Of a stretch of 64,000 bases of DNA, positions 47,900 through 59,921 are shown piece by piece. A program made the translations under genes and the position numbers. The stretch is taken from NCBI GenBank assembly GCA_029532625.1, contig JARFXM010000001.1, positions 1,272,471-1,336,470 on the forward strand. Reading direction: 5' to 3'. The stretch comes from Lomentospora prolificans. Taxonomy: Eukaryota; Ascomycota; Sordariomycetes; Microascales; Microascaceae. Positions within the stretch are counted from its first letter, which is position 1, and each line of letters opens with the position of its first letter. A model generated the notes under the pieces. The model did no database searches. It saw only the letters and a program-made list of their open reading frames with translations, and had not been told where the DNA came from.

Positions 47900-48775
47900 T
47901 TATTCTCCCCACCACCTCTGCCTCGTGATTTCCATTTCGAGCTCATCAGGGTAAGCATCGAGAAACTTGGAAAGCACCTCTTGCCATGCTTGTCGAGTCA
48001 GACTCCCATACCATGCAGCCGTGTACTCCCAGTAATAGGGGTACCATCCTGAAAACTCCCAGTCGATAATCCCTACGACCTTGTTCCCGCGAACCATGAT
48101 GTTGAATGGATTAAGGTCTCCATGTGTAAAGACAGGCGGCGGCCACGGTCCATCCTGCTTAGCTACCATCTTCTTAATATCCTCCCAGCCGTCGTCATTT
48201 TCACGGTCCGGGTGCTCTCCCGGATGAAGTCCGTCACGTAGCCAAATATGAAAGGCTTGGATGGTGTCAAACGGTCCAAAGCGCGGCTTGCAGCGGGGAA
48301 TACGACCATCTCGCAAAGACCCTCCGACGCAGCTTTGTACGCCAACGTCAGGAGGGGCAGATAGCTTCCTCAAGTCCTGAAACATGGATCGAAGTTGCGC
48401 AAAAATTCTGTTACGGTCCTCATCGGATAGTGTCTTATAGGCCTCTGCAAGGGAAACACCTTGGATACGGTCCATAACAATGTATGCTCGATTTCTATGG
48501 ACAAAAGAGCAGTGCACGCGCGGCACAGGAATCGAGGTGTTAGTAGCGACAAACTGCATGGTAGCGCCTTCCGTAAGGTGAACGAATGGACCAGTCTTAA
48601 CAATGAGATTCTTGGAAATTGGGATGCAAGGGCCATCGTAGTGATATAGGCGTGCTGTTGTTTTAAGAGCGAGTAGTGTGAGGAGACGTCGAAAGAACCC
48701 ATTGTTGATAGCCAGATGGTCGGTGCCGATATGCTGGGTAGCTATATTGTCTACTGAAATGTATGTATCTGACAT
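47900..48775 (-). CDS. Aminoglycoside-phosphotransferase-fold (APH) family protein
   Basis: 291 aa from the ATG at 48,775. The frame stays open to 48,976, but the upstream 67 codons do not resemble the family, so the internal start is preferred. Landmarks: IVKTG (Lys60, candidate ATP-binding Lys), YIVMDRIQGVSLAEAY (98-113, hinge), the catalytic loop HGDLNPFNIMV (218-228) and metal-binding IDWEFSGWYP (237-246). Fungi carry many such proteins, most of unknown substrate; drug resistance should not be assumed. No introns are needed. All catalytic elements are present, so it should be active. Confidence 0.9.
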   Translation of the reverse strand: MSDTYISVDNIATQHIGTDHLAINNGFFRRLLTLLALKTTARLYHYDGPCIPISKNLIVKTGPFVHLTEGATMQFVATNTSIPVPRVHCSFVHRNRAYIVMDRIQGVSLAEAYKTLSDEDRNRIFAQLRSMFQDLRKLSAPPDVGVQSCVGGSLRDGRIPRCKPRFGPFDTIQAFHIWLRDGLHPGEHPDRENDDGWEDIKKMVAKQDGPWPPPVFTHGDLNPFNIMVRGNKVVGIIDWEFSGWYPYYWEYTAAWYGSLTRQAWQEVLSKFLDAYPDELEMEITRQRWWGE

Positions 48776-49602
48776 TGTATATTGTAGGGTGGCCTGAGTG
48801 TTAGTATTGATTTGGTAGCTGGAGGGCCTTGTCGTATCACTTTTGAGGTAAACGGGCCTGAGAGTCCTGGCATGGATATGGAGGAACGTGAATCTTCCCT
48901 GGCGATTTCCTCCCTCGCGCGTTATGCGCTTAGTAAGCTTTGAATCCACGACGGGGCCCAATAGGTGCCCCACCACCAGCTCCCACCAACGTGTCGCCAG
49001 CTGGCTACCCTGCGGCCCCTTTTACATATGACGCTGTAATAGGTTGGACCAAGATGGTTGCACTAGCCAGCTATACTAGTGCTAGTCATATACAGGTTAC
49101 CATGCCTTTAATAGGTTACTAGGCCAAAGCACTCGCCAGCTATATATAGGTTGTTATATGAATGTACGGCTAGCCAAAAAGGGAGATCTTTTAATTCAGC
49201 GCACTTGTACTATCTAAAGCCAAGGAAAGGAAGAAGGGAAACAGCAAAGAAGAAGAAAAACTTCTTCCTCTTAGAAGTATTGAATTGCCTAATTGAATTG
49301 ATACCTTAATTGAGGGACAGAGTGACTTTGCAGTACCTGTAAAATAGGTGGCAGGGGTGGTATACTTATGAAGTATCTCGGGATGAGTCATTGGATTTTG
49401 GGGTAGTACATAGATTCATTATACCTTCGTATTGAGGTTGGGATGGTAGTTGGGCTTGGACACAGTGTGAAAATTTGTGCATTAAGGTATATCAATTCCC
49501 AAGACCCTGGCTGCCCCACACCTCCCGCCTCGTTTCTTCTCCCTCACTTCTTCTCTGACATGCCAAACACCCGTGCCGTCGTTGTGTTGTCACATCTGGA
49601 AG
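48776..49602. other. Divergent promoter region between APH-like and ULD-like genes
   Basis: About 0.8 kb between two genes reading outward. 49,030-49,160 has two similar segments containing TAGCCAGCTATA/TCGCCAGCTATA and AATAGGTT, a short imperfect repeat. 49,220-49,260 is purine-rich. No further gene was recognised. Confidence 0.5.
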
Positions 49603-51743
49603 ATGAGTTTCGGCTGGTCAGTGGGCGATGTCGTTAAGGCGCTGGAACTCCTCAACAAGGCCCGTGTAGCCCTTAAAGAATGCGGCGGAGCGGCATCGGA
49701 CTATCAAGAAATCTCGTCATTCCTGGACACCCTGTCTGTGACTCTTCGACATCTTAATGATCTGCAAAGCTCGCCCCTTGATTCATCCATATCTGCAAAT
49801 CTCTTCGAACACTGTAATCAGATCCAGCAACCGGTTCTACTTTACTTACAAGAGATTACGAAGAAATATGATGCTTCGCTTCAGCACGGGTCTTTGGTAG
49901 GACGGGTTAGGTCTGCATACCCTAAGGTAAGATGGGCTTTCTCTGAGTCAGGCAAGGCCAGGAAGTTGCGCGAGTCGATTACAGTGCATCTCACGGCTAT
50001 CCAAGTTGTCATTTCGCAGCATATCCTGTAAGTCCAGGTTTTCAAAGGACACCCGGGACCCGCTAATTCCCTTTAAGCGAATCGTCTGTTCAGCTCCCAT
50101 CTGAGATTCAACTCCGGGTCGCTTATACTATCGACTCCGCAATTGACAATAGGCTGCAACCAATTTTTCAGGTGATGGATACGAGAAACAGTCAGCTGAT
50201 CGACCAGTTGGACTCGTTGAGTGTTGACCTACAAGGCATCATAGCCGAACAGAAGTCGAGCGGAAAAATCGGAGAACAGTTTACCAAGATATCGGCAATG
50301 CAAGAAACTTTGTACACGGCCCTGCAAGGAGTTGGCAGAGTACTCCACGGTTCCGCTCGTCGTTCTCAGACCGTTATATCGAGTAGTATACGAGAATCTG
50401 AGGGACGCACCAGACAGATAATCCGCCACCATGATGAAAAGTCAATTAAGAGATTAGATGAGATATTATCTGCAGTCAGGTCTGTGGCCACTGTGGTCAA
50501 TATGCACCGCGGACCTCTGGATGTCGATGTCCGCAGAGAGAAGGATGCCGATACAGTTTGTGCCGCTATTGTCGACGTAGCTCGGGGTATGTGGATACTC
50601 TCTAATTCAGTGAAGGTCCTGGTTCGCATATTCATGTAAGCCACACACTGTCCCGTTAACTAAGAACTGCCTAATGATGTTAGACTTAACCTAGGACTTT
50701 TTCTCATCTTCGTCTACCGAACTCTCACCAGTCGCCTCATACAATACACCATGCTGCGGCAACCCCTCATATCAGTCGGAAATGGGATTCACTTCGAGGA
50801 TGTGCTGGGTAGGACCTGCGTATTAGACATCAACATTCTGAGAACGTGGGAGGTACGGAACCCCGCATCATTTTTGCCAGGAAGGCTTGCTAATTTATGA
50901 AGAAGACCTTCAATAAAACTCTGCAATGCTGGTTCGAGGGTTGTCCCGGAGAGTATGGCGTTAGGCGTCAACTTTTCTTCATTCTCAATTCGCAGAGGCC
51001 AAATCAGAGGGTAACCGCCGAGACGTGGAACGACGTGATACTCCCCGGAGCTCGACTTACGATGTCAATGGTCGTGAGGCGTGCTGCTCCTAAGAAAGGT
51101 TGCTGCCCCCGGTGTCAAGCAGAATCGAAGACGCGTTCTGCTGGGGCAGGTGTCACTTGGTACGGCATGCTACATCATTACTTCTATTAATATACTGACA
51201 GAGCCTAGTTGGAAGTGTAGTCTTGAATATTTCCAACGGGTAGACAATGACACAGAAATAAAACGTATCCTCAATGGCCAGGCAGATGCCCCAAACAACA
51301 ACCCTCCAAAAGCGAGCAAACGACCAGATCAAAATGAGGCACAAGATTCCGAAAACGAGATAAAGCACTTCAAACGTATTCATTTCATCAAGCCCGCCAC
51401 AGGACAGACAATAGATCCTGAGCAGGCACTAGGTCAACAAGCATCAAATACTACCAACAGTATCCCCATGGTTAATATATCCATGTCAAGGGCTGACAGG
51501 ATCTCTTTTACTAACCAGGTAGCCAAGTGCCCTTACCCATACTGTGAAGCCCACAGGCTACAGCTACACCACATAGTATGTGTCTACGATAAAATAAATG
51601 CGCATCAGGACTGCAGAGCAGCACTGGAAAATTGTTATACCATATCATGGGAGCAAGCATGTAAGGGATCTTTACCAAGGAATAAGGCAGACATGACCTT
51701 AGTAGTATCAATGTTACAGTCTCATCAGAGAAGGCTCAAGTAA
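49603..51743 (+). CDS. 646-aa protein with fungal N-terminal domain and ubiquitin-like (ULD_2-type) domain
   Basis: My five-exon model is 49,603-50,027, 50,078-50,635, 50,684-50,852, 50,903-51,149 and 51,202-51,743. The introns are 50, 48, 50 and 52 nt with GT...AG ends; phases agree and the total is 647 codons. The N-terminus (MSFGWSVGDVVKALELLNKA) is the helical domain found at the start of many fungal ankyrin/NACHT/ULD proteins. The middle (about 140-330) is helical. A hydrophobic run (NLGLFLIFVY) precedes GNGIHFEDVLGRTCVLDI and TWNDVILPGARLTMSM, which match the ubiquitin-like ULD_2-type domain, followed by a CCPRC pair. The C-terminal about 180 aa is polar, then Cys/His-containing (CPYPYCEAHRLQLHHIVCVY), with no known family. 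Function unknown, probably signalling or self/non-self. Intron 4 (GTGTCA donor) is the least sure. Confidence 0.75.
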
Positions 51744-51847
51744 TAATCCATGGTATATTGAACCTCAAACAATGAAGAGGGAAGATCTAAGTTAAGGGTC
51801 TCATAAGAGCTACCTATCCCTCTTATAGAGTTCCACCCCTATATAGG

Positions 51848-51931
51848 CAGTCACTACTAGCAGGGATACAGTTACTACTCTCAGGGGTGTAGTCATTGCT
51901 CTTAAGGGTACAGTTACTACTCTTAGAGGTT
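51848..51931 (+). repeat. Tandem repeat, 4 x 21 bp
   Basis: Units begin at 51,848, 51,869, 51,890 and 51,911, with forms such as CAGTTACTACTCTCAGGGGT. Because 21 bp is seven codons, one frame stays open and encodes a heptapeptide repeat (TVTTLRG-like). Neighbouring sequence is RIP-mutated. Confidence 0.75.
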
Positions 51932-52790
51932 TAGCCCTACTAGACTATACTAGTATACTAGTTTATTTAGAGTTACTAAATTATACCTATCTATTAGTCT
52001 ATTTAGTACTACTACTTATACTAGGATACTAGTTTATATAGTACTACCTAGCTAAGGGTAGTAGCTAGGCTAGTACTTAGTATAGTTATATATAGCTAGG
52101 TCTAGCTCTTAGCTATACCTTCCTCCTAGGTTAAGACTCTTATATAAGCTCCCCCCTCTTTCCTTCCCTCCTTATTAGAAGTAGTATAGCTTTATTATTA
52201 TTAGCTACTCCTATTTATATCTATCTTCTTATTCCTTCTTCCCTACTTAATATCTAAAAAAAAAAAATATTTATTATTAGTATTCCCTCCCTACTTCTAT
52301 ACTATCCTCCCTACTATAGTAGCTTACTAATATTTTAGTTAACTTATAAAGATACCTCCTACTCTTTCTAGCTCTAATAAGGGTAGTAATAGCTCCCCCC
52401 TTAATTAAAAGTAATTATATTAATTAGTATATTAATCTTCTACTACTTCTACTACTATTATTACCCCTATTTATACTACTTTTACCTTTATATACTATTA
52501 TCCTATAGTATTACCTATTTATTAATCTACTTCTACTACTATACTAGCTAGCTTATCTACTAGCTTATTAACCCCTATTCCTATATTAATTCTAATAGCT
52601 AGTAGGGGTAAATACTATTATATATAAGTAGCTACTATTAAGGATATATCCCTTATCTACTATAAGCCCTATCTCTACTATATCTTACTTACTTCCTTTT
52701 ATAAGAACTAGGGTAAGAAGGGTACTTATACTTACTTATCTTACTATTAAGCTAGCTATTACTATATACCTACCCTATCTACTATTCTGT

Positions 52791-52896
52791 AATGAACTCT
52801 ACATAGAGTTCATTTAAATCATGTAGTACTGTGTTTCCCTATAAAATAATATAGGGGGTAGAGTTCATTTATTTTTATATAGTAAAATGAACTCTA
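52791..52896. repeat. Cluster of inverted repeats (MITE-like), AGAGTTCATT/AATGAACTCT
   Basis: AATGAACTCT (52,791-52,800), a 4-bp loop, then AGAGTTCATT (52,805-52,814) form a perfect 10-bp palindrome. TAGAGTTCATTT (52,859-52,870) and AAATGAACTCTA (52,885-52,896) form a second perfect pair with 12-bp arms. The same 10-mer thus occurs four times in alternating orientation within 106 bp, as expected from terminal repeats of tiny nested miniature elements. Confidence 0.7.
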
Positions 52897-53076
52897 TATT
52901 TTTTATATATATACTATTTCAAGACTTATATAAGAATAAACTAGATTTCTTAAAGGATTTAATAGTTAAGTATTACCTTTATATAATCTATATTAAATTA
53001 ATAATAATAAGTTGAAGTTACTAGAAATTTTAACCCTAGATTTCAAGTAGCTAATCAGGATAAAGTTAGGTTACTA

Positions 53077-53081
53077 TATAG
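53077..53081. repeat. Target-site duplication of element 4 (left, TATAG)
   Basis: TATAG here and at 60,355-60,359 directly flank element 4. The surrounding DNA is TpA-rich, so the chance match rate is higher, but the exact LTR borders support it. Confidence 0.88.
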
Positions 53082-53514
53082 TATGACGTTCCAACACTTC
53101 TAATAGGGTTAGTCGCTTTAAGGTTAGAATAGTCAGGCCTATTAGTAGATAAATAAGGCAGTCAGACAGTAATAATAAAGGTCTATAATATATATTCAAG
53201 TATAGTTCATAGAGTAACTTGAATTAACTACTATAGAACTAAAGAATAACTAGAATATATAATAGTAATAACTATGACTTATATAGACTTTATCTTCCTT
53301 AGGACTATAGGCCCTAAAGGTATAGTCCTTCTATAGACTATACTTACCTCTAATACAGTCCCCTATAAACTACTTATATTCTAAGTATAGTCCTCTATTA
53401 ATTAGCCTAGGTTATACTACCTAATCCTAGTCTTTCCAGGTTATACCAGAGTTTACCCTTTTCTACTATACTTATCCACCTAGCCTATATAAGAGGCTAG
53501 ATTAGCCTATAATA
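53082..53514 (-). repeat. Element 4 3' LTR (433 bp)
   Basis: Begins TATGACGTTCC on the plus strand (terminal TG changed to TA) and ends AATA (CA changed to TA). The inner portion near 53,400-53,514 is strongly RIP-mutated. Confidence 0.92.
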
Positions 53515-56500
53515 TAATACCTCCTCTCCTTAGTCTTTATCCCTAAAGACCTTTTTATTTTTTTTTTTTAATCCCTATTAGCCCTGACCTATTAGTCCTT
53601 CTAGGTTAGTCCAACTTCTCCCCTTTTCCTTCTTTTACTATAATACTGATAGTATATCAAACCAGGTAGTGAAACACCTTTCTACATAATCCCTCAGAAA
53701 GAAATAAGAGAATAAAAAGCTCATAGAATATATTTCTTCCTTTAGTGATGACCTTGAAATACTGTACACCTATTATTATCACTAGAAGAAGGTATACTAT
53801 ATAGTACTGAATTCTTCCTAATATTTAGCCTATACTAAGGGGAAGTGTGCTTGTAATGGTTCCCTAGTGGCTTTATCTTATAGGTATTTTCTATCTCCCC
53901 TACCTTCCTTATGGTAGTCTTAACTTTTTCTAGTATCCTATAATATAGCTAAAACTAAAAAGGTGGATAAGGCTTTGGAAAAATCTGAGGACTAGCTTTT
54001 TGAAATTATGGTGAGGATTGCCTACCTCTATTGTTAGTAGAAACTCCTTAAAGAGTAGGGTAATAAACTTTATTAGTATAGTATTGCTGGTTTATTGATA
54101 GAGGAGGAGAGGGATACTCTTATTATTAAGACTTAGTAGGCTATTAGGGATACTTAGTCCCTTAGTGCTTTCAGGGTGCTTAATTAGGATGCCCTTAGTC
54201 TTGCTCCTGACCTCCTACTATTGGATCTTAAGGTTTCCCTAGGTTCTCCTAGTGAAACTTTATAAGTAATATCAGGCTCCTAGCCAGATTCTGGATAGGC
54301 TCTTAAGTATTTTTATTATAGTTATAGCCTTTCTATTTAATTAAATATTTAACTTTCCTATTATTAATTATGGAGTTAAGAACCTTTTCTACTTTGTATT
54401 CTCCTTCTATTGTGGCTACTTCTATAATTTCTTTAGTAGGTGTATCTTAGTATGCTAGTTCAAGTAGTATAATATGGAATATAGGGTTTATCTTTATTGT
54501 TTTAGGAAGTTGTAATTTATAGTTGACTTCTAAGATTTTCCTTTTTATAATAAAGGGCCTGATTTTTCAGTGATTAAGTTTGTCGCTTAGTTATCAGGTT
54601 TTGATTTATAGGTCCCTTATTCCTGGTTTCTTTTGTAGTAGGTAGACTTTACTTCCCTCCTTAAAGGTTAGTCCCTTAATCCTTTTCCTATCTATATAGT
54701 ACTTCATCCTTTATTTTATGAACTCTAGTTCTTCTATTAGTTACTTATAGAGTTCCTTTATTTTCTCTGATTAGATGATTGCTTATTTAGCCTGTGTTTT
54801 TGTTCCTATAGGCTCAAATCCTGTCTTAGGTTGTATTCCATAGTTCGTATAGAATAGTGATATTCCTGTACTTTCTGATATATTAGTGTTGTAGGTATAC
54901 TAGGCTAGGGGTAGTAGTACTACCTAGTTATTTTGTTCCTAGTTGATATAGTGTCATAGGTAGGTTTCTAGTATTTGATTTACCCATTCTACCTATCCTT
55001 AGGTCTTAGGATAGTAGGCTATAGATAACTTATAGTTAATTCCTAATCTATCTAAAAGGCTCTGCTAGAAGTGGGAAGTGAAGATGCTTCCTCTATTAGT
55101 ATTAATTTCTTCCAGTAGGTTATAATTTGCAGCCACTATCTATAGGAATAGTTCTACAAATCAAGGTGCTTTCATAGCTTTATTACAGGGTATAAAGTAA
55201 GCATATTTCATGAGTCAGTCTATGACTACTATGATGCTGTCATATTTGACTCCTATGGTTAGGTCTTCTAACTTTAGTAATTTAATAATAAAGTTGATAA
55301 TAATCTTTTGCTATAGTACTTCTAGTACTGGCATTAGCTATAATAGCCCTTGCGGCTTATGTCGCGAGTTTTTGTTCTTTACACATGAAGCACATTCAGC
55401 AAGTACTTCCTTAACCACTATTTTCAGCTGTAGGATGAGGTATCCTCTTGGTATTCTTTTGATCGTTTTTGTAATCCCTAGGTACCCACTAAGTAGTAAC
55501 TTGTGTATTACTTATATTAGTTCCTTGGCTAGTTCTAGGGGTACTAGTGTGTTCTTCTTATATTATCCTTGTTTTAGATCCCTATAGTAGCTTTCGATTT
55601 CTTCTATTACCTTAGTAGTAGTATTGACTTAGTAGCTTACTACTAGTTATTATAGGCTTCCTTATTTATTGTAATAGAATATTATACTTACTTCCTTAAG
55701 TATCTTCTAGAAGTGATCTAGTTATCAACTAAGTGTATTAGCTCATCTGTTTTCTTTTCCTTTAATATATACGATTTTGAAGTCATATTTAGAGAGGAAT
55801 TCAGCCCATTAGACTTATTACTTATTCAATTCTTTAGTAGTTATAAAGCTGGTAAGGTTCTTATAATCAGAATAGATAATAATAGGGTATTTTGCCCTTA
55901 TAAGGTAATATTTCTATTCCTTGAAGGCTTTGATAATTACCATAAGTTCTTTATCTAGGATCCTATATTATAGTATAGGTCCACTTAACTTTTTCGACAT
56001 GAAAGTGATTAGGTATATCCTTCCTTATTTATCTCTTTATCTAAGTTATACTCCTAGGGCATAGTCTAATATGTCTATCTCAACTTTGAAAGGTTTACTA
56101 GGGTCTGCTTTATATAATACTAGTCTCTTGTAAATACTCTATTTTACTTCTTAGAATACTTATTACTATTCTATCCCCTATATAAAGGTATTCTTATTCT
56201 TTATAAGCTCTATAAGAGGTCTGACTCTCTTACTATAGTCCTTTAGGAACCTCCTGTAAAAATTGATAAATCCTAGGAATCCCTATACTTTAGTAACCAT
56301 CTAAAGTACTAGCTAGTTAAGTATAGCCTTGACTTTTGATTCCTATATTCTGATTTCTCCTGGTTAGATAGTGTATCTGAGGAAGTCTACTTCTTATATA
56401 TAGAAGTAACTTTTCTTTAGTTCTACTAATAAGTTAGTATTATAGAGTTTTTATAGTACCTTTTCAATATGTTCCTTATATTCCTCTAAGGTCTCCAAGA

Positions 56501-59500
56501 AGATAAGGATATTATCTAAATAGGCTACCACAAACTAATCTAGGTGCTCTTATAGTATATAGTTGATTATAGTTTAGAAGGTTACTAGTATATTAGTAAG
56601 TCTAAATAGTATAATATAATATTTGAAGTGTCTATATCAAGTATAGAAGGCTATCTTCCACTCATCTCCCTCCTTGATCCTGATAAGGTTATATACCCCT
56701 TTAAGATCTAGGGCAGTAAACTATTTTACTTTTTATAGTCTATCCCTTAACTTCAAGATTAATAGTAGTAGGTATTAGTTCTTAATAGTAATCTTATTAA
56801 GTTAGTAGTAGTCTATATATATATATAGTCTTCTATCCTTTTTTAGTATAAAGAGGATAAGGTATCCTACTAGTGATATTAAGGGTCTAATAAACCCTTT
56901 TCTAATATTTTCTTATATATACTCCTAAAGTTCTTTTAACTGGTTTTCATTTAGGTTATATATTAGTATGAACTTAGGTTATATTCCTAGTTTAAGATGA
57001 ATCTTGTAATCCCATTTACTATATTCTGGGAGTCCAGTTTCTAATTCTTCTATAAATATTTTGCTGTACTTATGATATCATGGTGGCAAGTTCTGTATTG
57101 TTTCTTCTTTTATTAGTATGGTAGTCATGCTTATCATGTAATGTGTTGTTTGGTTTTGTTTATGTTTCTTTCCTTTTAGTAGGTGATTTGAATCTTTAGT
57201 GGTGAGTGCTTTAATATGTACTATTATTTGAAAGGCTCTTAGTTCATTTGGTGTATACTACTCTAGTTAATACTGCTCAGGGACTGAACTATTGATGGAT
57301 TCTCCTTAGATCCTAGTCTAAGTAAGCTAATTAGTAATCCAGTCTATTCTCAGGTTTTAGGTTCTTAACTATAGTATGCTAATCATAATAGGATAGTTCG
57401 ATTCTATAATATTAAAAGATATTTTATCAGGTTGGTTTTAGATTATGACATTGAGGTACACAGTCTCTATATTTACTATGCTTTTTCTATATATGATAAG
57501 TTCTCCTTCATAGTTGCTTAATAGGTATGGTCATTCCTTATGATTCTATAGGAGTTATAGTTTATTTACTATATCTAGTAAGATAAAATTTCCTTATACT
57601 CTACTATCTATTAAGGCTTTATATATTCATCCTTGAATCATAATTAGTACTTTTAAATGTTTAGTTTTATTAGAGCTTATGATATTCAGACTTTAGTTTT
57701 CCAGTATGATAGCTTATTTATAGCTTTCTTATGCCTTTTTGGAAGTATTCTCCAGGCTTTGTCGTCCTTATAGTTCTTTATACTATTGTTCACATATCTT
57801 TATAGCTTGCCTGTTATATTCAAAGTTTCATTATACTACTTATAGTCTTACTTCCCTTATCACCTAGTTATCTTATTTTACTATATCTATTTCTTTTTCT
57901 ATAGCTTCAGTATATACCTATATAGCCACTATATCTACATTATTAAGCTTAGTTTCAAGTCCCTTAACTTATCCTTATATTTCTATAATAAATTCATTAC
58001 ATTCAGTCATCTATTCTAGGATGCTAGTAATAGTTTCATTAGTTCTATAGTTTGTGGTTTATATAAGTTCCTCTATATTTTTAGTTCTTATTTCTATATA
58101 TTCTAGTCTTCTAGCTATTTCTACTTATTATATTTTAATTTAACTAAGTTTCTTAATTATTAGTTTGAACTGTTTTAGTAGATTATTCTTTTGATCTTTA
58201 TTAAGTTAGTTATAGAGAGTGTTATCTAGCTTATTAATTACTTCTTTAAGGTTATAGACCTTCTTTACTAGTTTTTTAGTATCTTTAATATACTTATTAA
58301 TTTTCTAGGTAGCTCCTTCTTCTTTAGTAGTAAATATTACTTCTTAATAAGGGGGAAGTCCTTGGTTCTCAACCTCTTTCCCTTTTCATTATTATTATAA
58401 GGTAATTCAGATCTACTCTATATATTAAGTATATTCTATAGGTAGTTTCTTACCTTACTTGTGGTTATAATACTTCTAGTGGAATATAGTAATATTTAGT
58501 TCTTTTACTTCTACTCCTAGGTACTTTTTAAGTACTGCAAGCATCTCCTTTTCAATATTATTAGCTTTGAGGTTACTTAGTCCAGCCTTTTCTCTTTCTA
58601 TAGTTACAAGGGTTCATAGTTTTTATAGGTAGTATCCAGCTTTATCCTTCCTATTACAATATACTTGACAGTCGTCATCATAGTATACAGTCTAATATAT
58701 AACTTAGTAGTCTAGGATAGTACTACTAGCTAAGGTCTAAGTCTAGGTAGTGGGTTTATTACTAACCCTACTTTACTTATTATTACTCTAGGTTTTTCCT
58801 TAAGGTATAGGTCTCCAGCTCTTATTCTTTTAGTCTCCTTATTCTTTTCTCCCTGCTCCCTAGTTTCCTCTATTTCAGTATTCTCTTATAAAATATCCTA
58901 TATAGCTATAGGTATAACATTTACCAAGATAGTCCTCTATTTATTTCTTGATTCCATAGTCATCTTTTCATATAGCGGAATTAAGTTCTATAGGCCCTGG
59001 GTGAGTTCCCCATAAGGTGTTGCTATTATATTGTTTCCTAGTATTAGCTTCCTATTTTTTACTATATCCTCTACTATATAGTGTCTTCTAGTATTTCTCT
59101 AGTCACTGTTGATATAGTTAGTTATCAATCCTAATAGTAAGGTCTATATACTTTCCAAGTTCTATAGGAGTATCTAGGATCTTATTAATTTCATCTTTCA
59201 CTTCATCCTTTAACCTATAGTAGAAGTATTTGATTATGGATTCATCATCCTATTCAAGGTATATAGTAATTTATTGGAACTTAGATATATATTCTGAGGC
59301 TGAGGTCTTTTGTCAGGTTTCCCTAAGCTTTCATTTTATAGTCTAGTCTTTATCTAGATCTCTAAAAGCCCCTTTAATAGCTTCTTTAAAGTTATCATAG
59401 TTTTTAAACATTCTTTTAGTTATGCTGTCTTATTATACAGGTTTATTAATATAGTAGTCCCACAAGGTTAGTTCAAACCATACTACAGCATCTCTAACCA

Positions 59501-59921
59501 GGAATCCCACTATACTAGTAACTTTAGTAGTAGCATTAGTGATTCTATAGTAGTTATAATATACCCTCATATATATGAGGAAGGACCATAGCTTGATACA
59601 GCTTCTATTGAACTTCTTGGGTCCTGGGAAGTAGACCTTGGGCTTCCTTGCTTCTACAACAGTATTAGCAGTGGATTAGACAATAGTTTAGAAGAGAGAT
59701 AACATGTCTTCATGCATGACAGGTTAGTATTGTTCCTAGAGTTGAGCATTCTGCTGTTAGGCTTGTTGAAGTTGCTCTATAAGTTCCTTGATCTTTTTAG
59801 CAAGCTATTCCTTACTAGTAGCTATAATGCTGGTGCTAGATATGGTTTTATTTGCTATGGTTCCTACTATTAGTTTCTTTACTATTTGAAAGGGTTACTT
59901 ACTAAATAGGAGTAGTTAATA
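53515..59921 (-). pseudogene. Element 4 gag-pol (RIP-inactivated)
   Basis: Minus-strand gag (about 59,880-58,350), protease, RT (YLDN again, about 56,500-56,528), RNase H, integrase (core opposite 55,210-55,587) and chromodomain (about 54,370-54,280). The 125-codon plus-strand frame at 55,210 is antisense to integrase and is not a gene. Confidence 0.88.

Larger units (their letters stand above)
51744..53081. other. RIP-mutated AT-rich block with small repeats
   Basis: From about 51,800 composition becomes RIP-like up to element 4. Contents: a 4 x 21-bp tandem repeat (51,848-51,931), an unidentified TpA-rich stretch (51,930-52,790), and a cluster of ATGAACTCT inverted repeats (52,791-52,896). 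No coding frame can be assigned to a family; it is probably an old transposon remnant. Confidence 0.5.

Noticed and set aside
48776..48976. 67-codon N-terminal extension of the APH-like frame
   Set aside because: Not similar to the family; the ATG at 48,775 gives a normal-length protein, so the extension is probably 5' UTR.
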